Of a stretch of 64,000 nucleotides of DNA, positions 45,179 to 52,769 are shown piece after piece. The stretch's first letter is position 1; each line of letters opens with the position of its first letter. Below the pieces are notes generated by a model. That model ran no database searches. It had not been told where the DNA came from and saw only the letters and a list, made by a program, of their open reading frames with translations. This stretch comes from JANLVI01 sp031363915 (GTDB lineage: Bacteria > Vulcanimicrobiota > Vulcanimicrobiia > Vulcanimicrobiales > Vulcanimicrobiaceae), in NCBI GenBank assembly GCA_031363915.1, contig JANLVI010000002.1, positions 1 through 64,000 on the forward strand, given 5' to 3'. The position numbers and the translations under genes are program-made.

Positions 45179-46996
45179 CTACGCCGTCACCATCACGTTA
45201 CGATCGAGATCGTACTGCGCTTCGGTCATCGTCATCACGTCTTCCGAACCGTTCACGATCGTGTGCTGGTACCACGAGGCTTGGCTGAGCACGTGATCGA
45301 CGTAGAACTTCGCCGTGATGATCTTTGCTGCGTAGAACTGATCGGTATCGCCCGCGGCGATTTTCTCCGCGCTGATTTGCGCTGAGCGTGCCATCTGCCA
45401 GCCGCCCGCGACGATACCCCAGAGTTTGAGGTAGGGAACCGAACACGCGAATGCCTTGTTGAGATCGCCCATCGCGTTCATGCCGATCCAACTCGAGACT
45501 TCGCCGAGCGTGTCGATGGCTTTATTCATCTGGACTTTGATCGCGGCGACGTCTTTGTTCGACTCATCGAGCGTGGCGATCGCCTTCTTCATCTGCTTGA
45601 TGACCGACGTTGCGGTCGTGCCCATGTCGCGGATGAGTTTACGGCCGACCAGGTCGAGCGCCTGAATACCGGTCGTGCCCTCGTAGATCGAGGTGATGCG
45701 CACGTCGCGATATTGCTGCGCGATGCCGGTCTCTTCGATGTAACCCATGCCCCCGAAGACCTGGAGCGCTGTCGAGCAGATTTCTTGTGAGGTCTCGGTG
45801 CACCAGCCTTTGACGACCGGGATGATCAGTTCGATAAAGGCCTTGTGCTGCTTGCGCACGGCATCATCGGGGTGCTTGTGCGCCATGTCGAGCGACGCCG
45901 CCGCGACGTACGAGAGCGCGCGCATCGCTTCGATTTGCGACTTCATCGACATGAGCATGCGGCGCACGTCGGGGTGACGGATGATCGGAGCGGCTTCTTT
46001 TGACTTGCCGGCGACCTCACGACTCTGCACGCGTTCTTTTGCATACGCGAGTGCGCTCTGATACGCACGGTCGGCGATGGCGATCGCTTGAACGCCAGTG
46101 GAGAATCGCGCGGCGTTCATCATGATGAACATGTATTCGAGGCCGCGGTTCGGCTCGCCCATGATATACCCGACGGCGCCGCCGTCTTTCTCGCCGTAGT
46201 TGAGCGTGCACGTCGGGTTGCCGTTGATACCCATCTTGTGCTCGATGCCCGCGCAGAACACGTCGTTACGTTTGCCGAGCGATCCGTCCGCGTTGACCAT
46301 CATCTTGGGCACGATGAAAAGCGAGATGCCCTTGGTGCCTTCGGGTGCATCGGGCAGACGCGCGAGCACGAGGTGGATGATGTTCGGCGCCATATCGTGT
46401 TCGCCGAACGTGATATAAATTTTCTGGCCGCTGATCTTGTAGTGGTCGCCCTCGGGGATCGCTTTCGTGCGTACCGCCGCGAGGTCAGAGCCGGCTTGCG
46501 GCTCGGTCAGGCACATCGTGCCCGTCCAATCGCCCGAGACGAGCTTGTGGATGTACGTATCCTTCTGTTCTTGCGAACCAACGAGTTCGATCGCTTCGAT
46601 TGCGCCCTGATTGAGCAGCGGGCCGTTCGCAAAACCGACGTTCGCGCCGTTCCACATTTCGAGCGTCGGCCCGAGCAGCAGTTGCGGCAGTCCCTGTCCG
46701 CCAAATTCTTCGGAGACGGGCAGACCGATCCAACCGGCTTTGGCAAACTTGTGGTATGCCTCTTTGAAGCCGCTCGGAACCGTGACCTCGCCGTCTTTCC
46801 ACGTGCAGCCTTCGACGTCGCCCGTGCGATTGATCGGGTCGAGTACTTCGCTTGCGAACGTGGCGGCTTCTTCGAGGATCGAATCGATGACGTCGGGCGT
46901 ATCGCCGAAGCCCGGCAGTTGCGCGACGGCGTCGAGGCCAGCCAGTTCGCGCAGAACGAATTGCATGTCACGCAGGGGTGCGCGGTAGGTGCTCAT
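45179..46996 (-). CDS. fadE: acyl-CoA dehydrogenase (600-aa class)
   Basis: This FAD enzyme starts beta-oxidation by making a trans-2-enoyl-CoA. At 605 residues it belongs to the longer group with an extra C-terminal domain, some members of which also act on DMSP-derived or short acyl-CoAs. Seen are GFANGPLLNQGAIEAIELVG near residue 100, TMCLTEPQAGSDLAAVRT near 155, the YITFGEHDM segment near 195, the helix ARFSTGVQAIAIADRAYQSA near 300 and the base-bearing loop IYEGTTGIQALDLVGRKL near 435. It is 11 nt after padR and 2 nt before fadB. Substrate chain length cannot be judged. Confidence 0.92.
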   Translation of the reverse strand: MSTYRAPLRDMQFVLRELAGLDAVAQLPGFGDTPDVIDSILEEAATFASEVLDPINRTGDVEGCTWKDGEVTVPSGFKEAYHKFAKAGWIGLPVSEEFGGQGLPQLLLGPTLEMWNGANVGFANGPLLNQGAIEAIELVGSQEQKDTYIHKLVSGDWTGTMCLTEPQAGSDLAAVRTKAIPEGDHYKISGQKIYITFGEHDMAPNIIHLVLARLPDAPEGTKGISLFIVPKMMVNADGSLGKRNDVFCAGIEHKMGINGNPTCTLNYGEKDGGAVGYIMGEPNRGLEYMFIMMNAARFSTGVQAIAIADRAYQSALAYAKERVQSREVAGKSKEAAPIIRHPDVRRMLMSMKSQIEAMRALSYVAAASLDMAHKHPDDAVRKQHKAFIELIIPVVKGWCTETSQEICSTALQVFGGMGYIEETGIAQQYRDVRITSIYEGTTGIQALDLVGRKLIRDMGTTATSVIKQMKKAIATLDESNKDVAAIKVQMNKAIDTLGEVSSWIGMNAMGDLNKAFACSVPYLKLWGIVAGGWQMARSAQISAEKIAAGDTDQFYAAKIITAKFYVDHVLSQASWYQHTIVNGSEDVMTMTEAQYDLDRNVMVTA

Positions 46997-47007
46997 GTGG
47001 TGTTCTC

Positions 47008-47478
47008 CTAGCCTGGAAGTTGGGTGGTCGTGCGGCGGCTGGAACCCTGTCGTCGCGCGGTAACGGTACGCGGGGGAGTTGCGGATTCGGCTTTGAGGGC
47101 CGAAGCCCCGTAGAGTTCGGTCCGCAACCGGTCGATCGACGCGGCAAGCGTCTCAAGATACGGCAACATGTTGGCTTTGATGCGCTCGAGGCGGTCGCGA
47201 CCGGCGGTCGTGATTGCGTACATCCGCCGCGAACGCTTGGTCGGATGCTCCCACTCTCCCGTGATGAAGCCGCGCTCTTCGAGGCGGCGCAGGAGGGGAT
47301 AAATCGTATTCGTGTTCACGGCCACGAGGTCCGAGCATGTCGCTTCGATTCGCTGCATGAGGCCAAAGCCGTGATCGGACCCGCCCTCCAGCATGTGGAG
47401 CACGAGCGCTGGGAAGATCGTCTTGCTTTTGGCCGGGCCTTTAAGGACTTCGTCGGCGCGCGCTTTGGTGGTCAGCAT
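47008..47478 (-). CDS. PadR family transcriptional regulator
   Basis: This 156-residue winged-helix regulator has the PadR core: IFPALVLHMLEGGSDHGFGL, then NTNTIYPLLRRLEERGFI for the recognition helix and wing, then RMYAITTAGRDRL, and a coiled-coil dimerisation helix. The last 25 residues are basic and disordered. It is first in the padR-fadE-fadB-fadA operon, so autorepression with fatty acid or acyl-CoA as inducer is a reasonable inference. The upstream bases 47485-47510 are AT-rich and include TATCAT on the coding strand (47492-47497) as a possible -10 box very close to the ATG; no good ribosome-binding site is seen. Confidence 0.88.
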   Translation of the reverse strand: MLTTKARADEVLKGPAKSKTIFPALVLHMLEGGSDHGFGLMQRIEATCSDLVAVNTNTIYPLLRRLEERGFITGEWEHPTKRSRRMYAITTAGRDRLERIKANMLPYLETLAASIDRLRTELYGASALKAESATPPRTVTARRQGSSRRTTTQLPG

Positions 47479-47677
47479 GATCAGTAAGACAATGATAGAT
47501 TTACTATTAGGTGAAATCCTTCTTCAGGCAGACCAGATCGTGTGCGACGCTAAAGGCACTTCGTGTCAACCTCATCGTCGGGCGCGCACAGCACCGACGC
47601 CATCACAAGAGGCTCTCGCGGAGCGATTCGGCGTCTCTCGCCCACTTTTTCGCGAATCGAGTGGGGAACGGCCGACG

Positions 47678-47983
47678 ATGTCGGATCGCTGTCATTCAAC
47701 GGCTTGCAAACGCATATCGACGGCGCAACCGGAACGCCAATCGAGCGATACTCTTCAGCCGGGCGTCCGCTCGTGGGTGGTTAAACATCACCCGAAAGTC
47801 GCAAAAAAAATAAATCGATTTGGCCTGTCGAACCATTCGTTTCGATCGACGATCAGCGAATTGCTTGAACGTCTCAAGCACGATCCCAAGCAGAACGCAT
47901 CGCTCGCGCTGCAGATGCCGTTTTCAACGACGGAGTCGCCTGGCGGGCAGTTTTCATACTCGAGGAAACAAAACGGACCGTGA
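47678..47983 (+). CDS. doubtful small hypothetical protein, 101 aa
   Basis: The reading frame begins at an ATG (MSDRCHSTACKR) and stops inside the minus-strand terminator hairpin. The second half (KVAKKINRFGLSNHSFRST, ISELLERLKHDPKQNAS) has a plausible basic helix and normal amino acid mix; the first half is less convincing. There is no good ribosome-binding site, and the stop overlaps a terminator of the other strand. It could be the tail of a decayed gene. I give it only because nothing better explains the region. Confidence 0.2.
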   Translation: MSDRCHSTACKRISTAQPERQSSDTLQPGVRSWVVKHHPKVAKKINRFGLSNHSFRSTISELLERLKHDPKQNASLALQMPFSTTESPGGQFSYSRKQNGP

Positions 47984-48003
47984 GAATCATCTCATTCGGT
48001 CCG
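47964..48003 (-). terminator. intrinsic terminator of the binding-protein/MCP operon
   Basis: On the minus strand CGGACCG (48003-47997) pairs with CGGTCCG (47980-47974). Inside, TGAGA pairs with TCTCA across an ATGATT-type loop region with a 2-nt bulge. A T-rich stretch (TTTTGTTT, 47973-47966) follows. It lies 66 bp after the stop of the downstream binding-protein gene, the last gene of that operon. Confidence 0.75.
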
Positions 48004-48069
48004 CATGATGGGGCCTACGAGCAAGCACAGCGTCCCTCTGGGGCGACGTTCGCAACGCACAGGTTCGAA

Positions 48070-48834
48070 TTACTTGCTGGTGTTCATCCGATGACTCTTG
48101 AGAATAGCGGCCGCCTCAGTTCCGGCGATGTATGCCGCGAATGCTTTCGCCGCCGGGCCATGGCCTGACGCCTTGACCGTCGCGACCATGGTGGGAACCG
48201 TAACGAGGTCATCAGCGCCAAGTTTGATCATGGACAGCTTGGCCGGATCGATGTTCGATTCGTAGAGAATCGCGGCATCGGCCGTTCCGCTCTCGACCAT
48301 GTCCGTTACCTTGGCGGTGTCGGTTTGTTTGCCGACCACGTTCGCGTTGTATTTGGTCGCGAAGTCTTTGCCGTAGTGGACGCTCATCTTTTCGACGACT
48401 TGCGCTTCCCATGTCCCGGTCGTCGAGCCGACCGTGCCTTCGGCGATTCTCACGCCCGGTTTCATGAGGTCTTTTGCTTCTTTGATCTTACCGGTCGCCG
48501 CTTTATTGACACCGATCGCGGCTCTATTCGTGTAGACGAGCGCGGGCGAATCAAGGCCGCCACCACTTGCGGCGATGGCCGGCACCGCGATGAGCACGAC
48601 GTCGGCTGCGGCACCGCTGGCGATTTCCTTCGCGATTACGTTGCTGCCAACGTAGGTCGCGCTTATCGTGATATCGGGATGAGACTTTTCATAGGCTGCG
48701 ATGATTTCGGCGAACGGCGCCTTCGCGTTGGATGCGACCAGCGCAACGAGCGTCGTTTTATCGGCCGCAAAAGCCGTGCCGCAAAGCGCGAAGGCAAGTG
48801 CGAGGCCAGCTGCGCCAAGAGGACGGAAGTTCAT
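48070..48834 (-). CDS. periplasmic substrate-binding protein, ModA-like (type 2), paralogue B
   Basis: This 254-residue exported protein has a signal peptide (MNFRPLGAAGLALAFALCG then AFA). The mature part follows the ModA/extracellular-solute-binding type 2 pattern: TTLVALVASNAKAPFAEII, AYEKSHPDITISATYVGSN, ASGAAADVVLIA, RAAIGVNKAA, GVRIAEGTVGSTTGTWEAQV, and DAAILYESNIDP near residue 190. ModA binds molybdate or other oxyanions through backbone amides at SNAK and SGAAAD-type loops. AAGGA lies 9-10 nt before the ATG. No modB/modC permease or ATPase follows, and its closest relative is the other binding protein in the same operon. It probably feeds the chemoreceptor between them, which is inference. 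Confidence 0.85.
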   Translation of the reverse strand: MNFRPLGAAGLALAFALCGTAFAADKTTLVALVASNAKAPFAEIIAAYEKSHPDITISATYVGSNVIAKEIASGAAADVVLIAVPAIAASGGGLDSPALVYTNRAAIGVNKAATGKIKEAKDLMKPGVRIAEGTVGSTTGTWEAQVVEKMSVHYGKDFATKYNANVVGKQTDTAKVTDMVESGTADAAILYESNIDPAKLSMIKLGADDLVTVPTMVATVKASGHGPAAKAFAAYIAGTEAAAILKSHRMNTSK

Positions 48835-48937
48835 AATGGGAGTCCTTTTTCGATTCGAGCACGAGATCTCGAGTGATGTGGGGGGATCCACTCTGACCGG
48901 ACCGGTTTGCATCGGTTCTGACCGAGGACGGAATGCT

Positions 48938-51004
48938 CTAGGTTGATGAAGTGGTGAGTTCCGGGATATCGACGTAGTGATCGAAGGCGAGGTTTTCGTC
49001 GGCGAGCAACGCGCGCGCATCGTGTTCGTTGCTGGAGACTTGGAACGCGGCGACGAGTTCGTTCAGGCTCTCCGCCTGCGAGCGCAGTGAGGACGCGGTT
49101 GCGTCGATCTCTTGGATTTGCGCGGCGAGTTCGGCGGTCGACGCCGAGACTTCGTCGGCTTTGGCCGATTGATCGATTGCAGCCGACGCAACTGGACGCA
49201 GGATATCCGAGACGTTGTCTGTTGTGGACTGCATCTCGCCGGCACCAGCAGCGTTTTGTTCGACAACGGCGGAAACGCTGCCGACGTTCTGGGTGAGCGT
49301 ATCGCTCGTTGCGCGCATACGGCGCGCACGCTCCGCGAGATCGTCGGCGACGTCGCGTGTACGGCCGATAGCACCGGCCACGACGGTTAGCGAGCTGGTC
49401 GCTTTTCCGGCAAGCGTGCGGCCTTCGGTCATCGCAGCAGTCGACGCGTTCATGGCGCGGGCGACATTGGCAGTTTCGGTTCGGATCGCACTGAGGATCC
49501 CGGAGATTTCGCGCGTTGAGACGGCCGAGCGTTCTGCAAGTTTGCGGACTTCGTCGGCGACGACGGCGAAGCCGCGACCGTGTTCGCCCGCCCGCGCCGC
49601 TTCGATCGCGGCGTTTAGCGCCAGCAGATTCGTCTGATCGGCGATATCTTCGATTGCATTAAGAATTTCGACGACAGCGTCCGAGCGCGCTTCGAGCGTC
49701 TTCATCGCGGCGCTCGCGGCTTCGGACTGTTTCTGCAGCCGCTCCATCGCGTGTTCGGTTTGCGAGACGGCCTCACCGCCGCTCTTGGCCTCGTCATTTG
49801 CAGCACGTGCCGCCTCGGAGAGCGTATCGCCAAGACCGACGAGCGAGCGCAGTTCTTCGTTGAGTTCTTGCACCGCGCGTGCCGAGGCAGCGACGGCCGT
49901 TGCTTGGGCGATCGAGCCTTGCGCGATTTGCGTCGCGACGCGCGTGAGCTGTTCGAGGGCGTCGCCGCCGCGCTGGCCGCGATCGGCGGTATCGCGTGCC
50001 CCGTGCGCGACGCTATACATCGCTTGCGAGATTCCCTCGACGGCGGCGCCGCTGTATCCGGTTGCGGTCGAGACTTCGGTACTCGCGATGAGCACGTTAT
50101 TCGCCGTGAGGGCGACCGAACCGACGAGATCGCGAAGCTTAAAGGTAGCGGTGCGATATTCGCGTGCCGTGTTGCCGAGTTCGGTTGAAAGACGGTTGTA
50201 ATTGCCCGCGAGTTCGGCAATCTCGTCCGTTCCGGACATCACGATCGGCTGGGGCTCGAGTTCCAGGTTCGAGCGCAGGTCGCCGTTCGCAAGATCTTTG
50301 AAGGCGGAGGCGAGCATCGAAAAGTCATTCTCGACGACCGAACGCAGACCGTCGCTGAGCTTGCGCAGACGGTGCGAGAGCGAGATGCTCAGGAGAATCG
50401 CGGAACCGGTACCGACGATGAGCGCGATGATGCCGAGCGAGATGAAGGTGGTGCGCGCGCGATCTTGCTGCGCGACCAGACCCGTGAAAAGATCGTTGAA
50501 GAGCGCGGGCGTTCCGATCGATCCGTCATCAACATACGGTCCGACGGCTTGATAGGTGTCGACGAGGCCCTTGAGCTTTTGCACTCCGGTGACCGCACCG
50601 GCGTGATTGCCGGCTTGCGCAAGCTTGAGAACCGCGTCGAATTGCGCTTCCATCACGGTGAGCTGCGGCTCGGCCTCATCCGTCCATTTTTTAAAGATAG
50701 GATGATTGGCGCCGAATATCTTCAGCGCCGTGAGATCCTCGTCTAGACGCGTGCGCGCACTGTCCATCTCGTCGAGGAATTTTTTGTCGCCCGTCGCTAC
50801 GAAACCGCGCAGCGCTGACTCGACGAGGACCACTTGCAAGACGGAATCGCGCGTTTCACGCGTGCTCGGGATGGTCTGCATGATGGTCTTGGTTTGAGCG
50901 AGCGACTGAACGATCGAGGTTGTCGAGAGAACGGCCTGTGCGACGATCAAGATCACGCACACGCCAAACCCGACGCCCAATTTCGCAGCGATGGGCCAAC
51001 GCAT
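48938..51004 (-). CDS. transmembrane methyl-accepting chemotaxis protein with CHASE3-like sensor and HAMP
   Basis: This 688-residue receptor has a first helix at about residues 8-30 (LGVGFGVCVILIVAQAVLS), a periplasmic four-helix segment of about 150 residues with the CHASE3 flavour (RETRDSVLQVVLVESALRGF, VATGDKKFLDEMD), a second helix near 190-215 (FISLGIIALIVGTGSAILL), a HAMP region, and a cytoplasmic hairpin with tip EDIADQTNLLALNAAIEAAR near 470, then AVVADEVRKLAERS. It lies between two paralogous binding proteins, starting 1 nt after the first stop. Binding-protein-dependent taxis toward an oxyanion or other solute fits; no CheW-binding pentapeptide for tethering CheR is seen. Confidence 0.9.
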   Translation of the reverse strand: MRWPIAAKLGVGFGVCVILIVAQAVLSTTSIVQSLAQTKTIMQTIPSTRETRDSVLQVVLVESALRGFVATGDKKFLDEMDSARTRLDEDLTALKIFGANHPIFKKWTDEAEPQLTVMEAQFDAVLKLAQAGNHAGAVTGVQKLKGLVDTYQAVGPYVDDGSIGTPALFNDLFTGLVAQQDRARTTFISLGIIALIVGTGSAILLSISLSHRLRKLSDGLRSVVENDFSMLASAFKDLANGDLRSNLELEPQPIVMSGTDEIAELAGNYNRLSTELGNTAREYRTATFKLRDLVGSVALTANNVLIASTEVSTATGYSGAAVEGISQAMYSVAHGARDTADRGQRGGDALEQLTRVATQIAQGSIAQATAVAASARAVQELNEELRSLVGLGDTLSEAARAANDEAKSGGEAVSQTEHAMERLQKQSEAASAAMKTLEARSDAVVEILNAIEDIADQTNLLALNAAIEAARAGEHGRGFAVVADEVRKLAERSAVSTREISGILSAIRTETANVARAMNASTAAMTEGRTLAGKATSSLTVVAGAIGRTRDVADDLAERARRMRATSDTLTQNVGSVSAVVEQNAAGAGEMQSTTDNVSDILRPVASAAIDQSAKADEVSASTAELAAQIQEIDATASSLRSQAESLNELVAAFQVSSNEHDARALLADENLAFDHYVDIPELTTSST

Positions 51005-51005
51005 C

Positions 51006-51779
51006 TTAGTTCGCAGCCTCGTGACGGTGGGATTTGAAAATCACCGCAGCTTCCGAACTCGCGATGAACTTCGCGAAGTCTTTAGCCGCTGCGGCGTGGG
51101 TCGAGGCCTTCACCGAAGCGACGACGGCCGGAACGACCACCTCGTCTTCACCGGTGAGTTTGATCATGATGAGTTTGCTCGGGTCGATGTCGGCTTCGTA
51201 GAGGATCGCGGCATCCGCGGAACCGGATTCGACGGCCTCGGCAACCTTGGTCGTATCGGTCTTCTTCGTTGCGACGTTCGCGTCGTATTTCACTTGGAAA
51301 TCTTTGCCGTAGTGCGCGGTCATTTTCGCGACGGCTTCGGCTTCGAATCCCGCGACGGTCGAGCCCGGCGTTCCCTCGGCAATGTGGACGCCGGGCTTCG
51401 CGAGGTCTTTTGCTTCTTTCACTTTCGAGGACGCGGACTTGTTCACGCCGATCGCCGTGCGGTTGCGGTAGACGATGACGGGGTTATCGAGGCCGCCGCC
51501 CGCTGCGGAGAGCGTCGGTTGCGCCATCACGACAATATCGGCAGCGGCGCCGTTGGCGATCTGTGCGGCGATAATCTTGCTACCGACGAAGCTCGCCGAG
51601 ATCGACACATCGGGATGGCTCTTCTCGTACGCTTTGGCGATATCAGTGAACGCGCTCTTCGCGTTTGCTGCTACGAGCGCTACGAGAGTCGTCTTCTCAG
51701 CAGCCTGAGCGCCGACACCCGAGGCAATGAGAACAGAGGCAGCGCTCATAACAAGCGCCCCCATTTTACAGGCTTTCAC
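51006..51779 (-). CDS. periplasmic substrate-binding protein, ModA-like (type 2), paralogue A
   Basis: This 257-residue exported protein begins KACKMGALVMSAASVLIASG and is cut near AQAA. Its mature part matches paralogue B block by block: TTLVALVAANAKSAFTDIA, AYEKSHPDVSISASFVGSK, IANGAAADIVVMA, RTAIGVNKSA, GVHIAEGTPGSTVAGFEAE and DAAILYEADIDPSKL. The GTG start has AAGGA at 8-nt spacing. It is the first gene of the three-gene operon, 1 nt before the chemoreceptor. ModA family binding of molybdate-like anions is likely by fold, but the ligand is unproven and no ABC transporter genes adjoin. Confidence 0.85.
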   Translation of the reverse strand: MKACKMGALVMSAASVLIASGVGAQAAEKTTLVALVAANAKSAFTDIAKAYEKSHPDVSISASFVGSKIIAAQIANGAAADIVVMAQPTLSAAGGGLDNPVIVYRNRTAIGVNKSASSKVKEAKDLAKPGVHIAEGTPGSTVAGFEAEAVAKMTAHYGKDFQVKYDANVATKKTDTTKVAEAVESGSADAAILYEADIDPSKLIMIKLTGEDEVVVPAVVASVKASTHAAAAKDFAKFIASSEAAVIFKSHRHEAAN

Positions 51780-51895
51780 AATTATCGTCCTTACAACGGA
51801 GGGGCGCCACCGGTCTGACAACCGCCGACCTCAGAAGAGATATCGGCAGAACTGCCGAGCGCTTGAGTAAATTTCAAACGACGTACCCGTTAAAT

Positions 51896-52684
51896 TTACA
51901 ATACATACCTTGCGGCACCTAGGCGCGTCGAGAGGTGCGCGGCGATTTCGCGTACGCGGGCAACAGTAGCACCGCGTTTAGGCGACTCGAACTCGACGCT
52001 CACGAGGCTGATCGCGATGGCGGCAATCGCTTCCCGACCCGTCGCATCGAAGACCGGGGCGCCAATACAACACATCCCCGCACGCGTCTCTTCTCGGTCC
52101 TCAGCATATCCACGCTCGCGCGCCTGCGCCAAATCGCCAAGCAGCTTCCGCGTGGAGGTGATGCTGAGGTCCGTCAGCGCCGGGAGCGTCGGGCCAAAGC
52201 GTTCGAGCACAACCGCGTCCGGCATCGTCGCCAGGAGCGCTTTGCCGCTGGCCGTGCACGTCGCCGGGAGCCGCATCCCAATGCGGTAGTTGAGCGAGAG
52301 CCCGTGCGAACCGTTGCGGCAGGCGACGTATACGACGTCGCGACCGTCGAGGACAGCAAGGACGACCGTCTCCTCCGGCATCGGCGGGAACGATTCGAAG
52401 GATGCCACGAACTCGCTCGTCACATCGGCCTTCGCTAAATACGCGTGGGCGAGATCGACCAGCCGCACACCGAGTTGGTAGGCGCCGTCGGCCCGTCGCG
52501 CGAGCAATCCGCCATGAACGAGTGTCGCACAGATGCCCAGCACCGTGCTCTTTGGGAAGCCAACACGCGCAGTCAGCGCCGCAAGCGACATCGATTCGGT
52601 CGAGGCAGCAAGCGCATCTAGCACGTCGATCGCGCGCTCGAGGGCGGGGACACTGCCCTTGGGCTTCGTTGTCGTTGACATCAT
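51896..52684 (-). CDS. IclR family transcriptional regulator
   Basis: This 262-residue regulator has an N-terminal winged helix (ALERAIDVLDALAASTESM, ARVGFPKSTVLGICATLVHGG) and a C-terminal effector domain (residues about 75-255) with LPATCTASGKALLATMPDAVV, RGYAEDREETRAGMCCIGAPV and AIAAIAISLVS, all standard for IclR. It diverges from the methylmalonate-semialdehyde dehydrogenase gene over 85 bp, so it probably controls mmsA in response to a pathway compound. The start is one of two consecutive ATG codons. The operator candidate in the gap is listed separately. Confidence 0.9.
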   Translation of the reverse strand: MMSTTTKPKGSVPALERAIDVLDALAASTESMSLAALTARVGFPKSTVLGICATLVHGGLLARRADGAYQLGVRLVDLAHAYLAKADVTSEFVASFESFPPMPEETVVLAVLDGRDVVYVACRNGSHGLSLNYRIGMRLPATCTASGKALLATMPDAVVLERFGPTLPALTDLSITSTRKLLGDLAQARERGYAEDREETRAGMCCIGAPVFDATGREAIAAIAISLVSVEFESPKRGATVARVREIAAHLSTRLGAARYVL

Positions 52685-52707
52685 GCCGGTTTTTGCCTAG
52701 TGTAAGT

Positions 52708-52742
52708 GTTCAGAGTGCGGCACGCCGTTCACGGTACTGAAC
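52708..52742. promoter_or_regulatory. inverted repeat in the IclR-mmsA divergent promoter
   Basis: GTTCAG (52708-52713) and CTGAAC (52737-52742) form a perfect 6-bp inverted repeat with 23 bp between, and a smaller palindrome GTGCGGCAC (52715-52723) lies inside. It sits midway between the two starts, as expected for an IclR operator controlling both. IclR sites vary widely, so this is a suggestion. Confidence 0.4.
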
Positions 52743-52769
52743 GCATCATCCTTCCCTGGAGGCCCTTTA

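Larger units (their letters stand above)
47479..48069. other. intergenic region with a doubtful ORF
   Basis: This 591-bp stretch lies between padR and the minus-strand binding-protein gene. It is less GC-rich than its neighbours. Its left end must contain the padR promoter; the right end has the terminator of the binding-protein operon. A plus-strand reading from 47678 to 47983 gives about 101 residues (ending with VVKHHPKVAKKINRFGLS and ISELLERLKHDPKQN), which look protein-like, but no ribosome-binding site or family is apparent. I see no transposase or RNA gene. Confidence 0.5.

Noticed and set aside
47511..47813. Arginine-rich plus-strand frame after padR
   Set aside because: Composition is that of an out-of-frame reading; no start signal.
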